A DNA stretch of 23,283 nucleotides from Tubiluchus corallicola (taxonomy: Eukaryota > Priapulida > Priapulimorpha > Priapulimorphida > Tubiluchidae): assembly GCA_030141605.1 (NCBI GenBank), contig JAQGDQ010001855.1, positions 1 to 23,283 on the forward strand, given 5' to 3'. The notes under the pieces were generated by a model. The model ran no database searches and was not told where the DNA came from. It saw nothing but the letters and a program-made list of their open reading frames with translations. The translations under genes were made by a program, and so were the position numbers. Below, one piece after another: positions 1 to 23,283 of the stretch (its first letter is position 1; every line of letters begins with the position of its first letter).

Positions 1-328
1 CAAAGTAAATAATACATTACTTCCCATTTACCAAAGTAAATAATACATTACTTCCCATTTACCAAAGTAAATAATACATTACTTCCCATTTACCAAAGTA
101 AATAATACATTACTTCCCATTTACCAAAGTAAATAATACATTACTTCCCATTTACCAAAGTAAATAATACATTATTTCCATTTACCAAAGTACATAATAC
201 ATAACTTCCCATTTACCAAAGTAAATAATACATTACTTCCCATTTACCAAAGTAAATAATACATTACTTCCCATTTACCAAAGTAAATAATACATTACTT
301 CCCATTTACCAAAGTAAATAACACATTA
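1..328. repeat. 31-bp minisatellite, about 10.6 copies
   Basis: The unit begins caaagtaaataatacatta and recurs every 31 bases from the first base of the window, so the array probably extends further left. One copy lacks a base (around 170-180) and the next has two substitutions; the others are nearly identical. It lies in the intron that follows exon l. Confidence 0.97.
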
Positions 329-407
329 TATGCTGACACAGTAAAGAAATTAGAAATTGCAATTATTGTTAATGAAAATAGGATTTTTAATGCCACCCTG
401 CTGCTGT

Positions 408-601
408 CATCATCGTTGTTACCACTACCACCAGCACCAACACCACCACCACCACCACCACCATTACCACCACCGCCACCACCACCACCACCAGCACCAC
501 CAACACCACCACCACCACCACCAGCACCACCAACACCACCACCACCAACACCAACACCACCACCGCCACCGCCACCACCAACACCACCACCACCATTACC
601 C
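408..601. repeat. CAC/CCA trinucleotide-rich tract
   Basis: About 190 bp of CAC triplets with scattered AAC, GCC and TAC variants. It gives His-, Pro- or Gly/Val-rich frames on both strands; these are low-complexity by-products, not proteins. Confidence 0.95.
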
Positions 602-627
602 ATAGAAGTGGGTGGAATGCTCTAAAA

Positions 628-751
628 CCCGCCGAGAGAATTTGTGCGGCCCGCGAAGAGATTTGTCAACCTAATGAAAGTGCGGCCCGGGCGATTAATT
701 GAGTGTATCCAGCTGAAGTCCGTGCCACGATCCCAAAGATAGTGCGGGTAG
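628..751 (+). mobile_element. hAT-like element fragment (same family as 20547-20791)
   Basis: 124 bp matching 20567-20690 at all but one base. The 5' terminal repeat is missing: the fragment starts immediately after a short spacer from the CAC tract. A further short block at 989-1006 matches the following part of the complete copy, so the fragment may extend to within about 45 bases of the exon l donor, with a 237-bp segment (752-988) absent from the other copy. Confidence 0.8.
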
Positions 752-1051
752 TTTTTTCTACTAGATCAGATGCCATTAACCCTTACAAGACGGTTGTAGC
801 TTAATGTCACTGTACTACACAGACTGTGTGATACACATTACTAATCTGCATTGTAATGAAATTACCACTATCTGTCCTGAAAGTAGAAATATATGGTTTG
901 TAATATAAATTTTAATAACTTCTAAAATAGTTTCTTGAGTGCAGTAGTAATGATGTACGCAGGTCTGATGCAAAAAAATTGTTATTAGGCCTTTCTGTAC
1001 TTGCTGACCGGACTTGATATCGCTTATATCTGAATGCGCAAAATAAGTTAC

Positions 1052-22338
<21,287 letters not shown>

Positions 22339-22517
22339 CTGCAATGATTACAGATATTTATGTGCATGATTCTTCTGATGGTGCAGTGACTCATCCTGGA
22401 AGAAATAAACTAGAATCCACAGCCAATTACATTAAATACAAACTGTTCATTTCTAGATTACAGCTTACAGTAAGCCAGACTTCACAAAAACTGAGAAAAT
22501 TAATAATTTAAATTATC

Positions 22518-23283
22518 AAAAAAAAATCAATAGACAAAATTAACAAAAAATCAATAAGCAAAGTTAATAAAAAACCAGAAGGCAAAATTAACAAAATCAA
22601 TTAGCTAAGTTAATAAAAAAAACAGACAAAATTAATAAAAATTAATAAGCGAAATTAACAAAATCAATTAGCAAAGTTAATAAAAAATCAAAAAGCAAAA
22701 TTAATAAAAAATCAAAGAGCAAAGTTAATACAAAATAAACAGACAAAATTAACAAAAAATCAATAGACTAAATTAACAAAAAATCAACAGACAAAATTAA
22801 CAAAAAATCAACAGACTAAATTAAAAAAAATAAACAGACTAAATTAACAAAAAATCAACAGACTAAATTAACAAAAAATAAACAGACTAAATTAACAAAA
22901 AATCAACAGACTAAATTAACAAAAAATCAACAGACTAAATTAACAAAAAATCAACAGACTAAATTAACAAAAAAATCAACAGACTAAATTAACAAAAAAT
23001 CAACAGACTAAATTAACAAATAATCAACAAACTAAATTAACAAATAATCAACAGACTAAATTAACAAAAAAATCAACAGACTAAATTAACAAATAATCAA
23101 CAGACTAAATTAACAAAAAATCAACAGACTAAATTAACAAAAAATCAACAGACTAAATTAACAAAAAATCAACAGACTAAATTAACAAAAAATCAATAGG
23201 CAAAATTAACAAAAAATCAACAGACTAAATTAACAAAAAATCAACAGACAAAATTAACAAAAAATCAACAGACTAAATTAACA
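22518..23283. repeat. 24-bp AT-rich minisatellite running off the right edge
   Basis: The unit contains aaaaaatcaacagactaaat and taac, period about 24, regular from about 22760 and more degenerate (22518-22750) towards exon a. Roughly 30 copies are in the window. In the gene sense each unit reads ttttttgttaatttag. Confidence 0.95.

Noticed and set aside
295-625. Gly-rich, His-rich and Pro-rich small frames
   Set aside because: Low-complexity translation of the CAC tract.
22339-22344. Methionine start before exon a
   Set aside because: The ATG overlaps the acceptor sequence attgcag; the protein context shows the exon is internal to AAA1, so it is not a translation start.

Overview
This is a eukaryotic (metazoan) genomic window that lies entirely inside one large gene read on the minus strand: an axonemal dynein heavy chain of the outer-arm beta type (the DNAH9/DNAH11/DNAH17 group). 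Twelve consecutive exons can be placed to the base. All have GT..AG introns in the gene sense, and all phases agree, giving 1,836 nt or exactly 612 codons with no stop or frameshift. They run from the end of the AAA1 module (sensor I region), through all of AAA2, to the Walker B of AAA3. The gene continues beyond both ends of the window: N-terminal tail, linker and AAA1 P-loop lie to the right; AAA4, stalk, AAA5 and AAA6 lie to the left. The organism must build motile cilia or flagella. The mix of hAT, pogo/Tigger-like and piggyBac-like elements, and long AT-rich introns, suggests an aquatic invertebrate or lower chordate, but the sequence does not fix the taxon.

Exons make up only about 8% of the window. 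Layout in transcript order (right to left): 24-bp minisatellite at the right edge; exon a (AAA1 sensor I); intron with an AACAC-type microsatellite and one copy of an interspersed repeat; exon b; intron with a complete small hAT element and a 38-bp minisatellite; exon c; intron with a 152/135-bp higher-order repeat; exon d; intron with a second hAT-like element, a TC tract and another repeat copy; exon e (AAA2 P-loop); a 3.2-kb intron with a 41-bp satellite, a compound ATT/TATCAC microsatellite, a 34-bp repeat and a 131-bp tandem duplication covering the next splice acceptor; exon f (AAA2 Walker B); intron with about 390 bp of ACT repeat; exon g; intron with two more repeat copies and a MITE-like inverted repeat; exon h; intron with a LINE reverse-transcriptase tail between inverted repeats; exon i; intron with a complete pogo-like MITE holding a 118-bp tandem repeat; exon j; intron with nested transposons including a TTAA-flanked piggyBac-like MITE; exon k (AAA3 P-loop); a 4.6-kb intron with a 72-bp array (about 15 copies) and a 68-bp array (about 21 copies); exon l (AAA3 Walker B); and a final intron with a hAT fragment, a CAC repeat and a 31-bp minisatellite.

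No second gene, tRNA, rRNA or CRISPR was found. The most notable features are that almost every intron carries its own unrelated tandem array, that several arrays repeat splice-site-like motifs in the gene sense, and that a near-perfect duplication has created a decoy acceptor just upstream of exon f.
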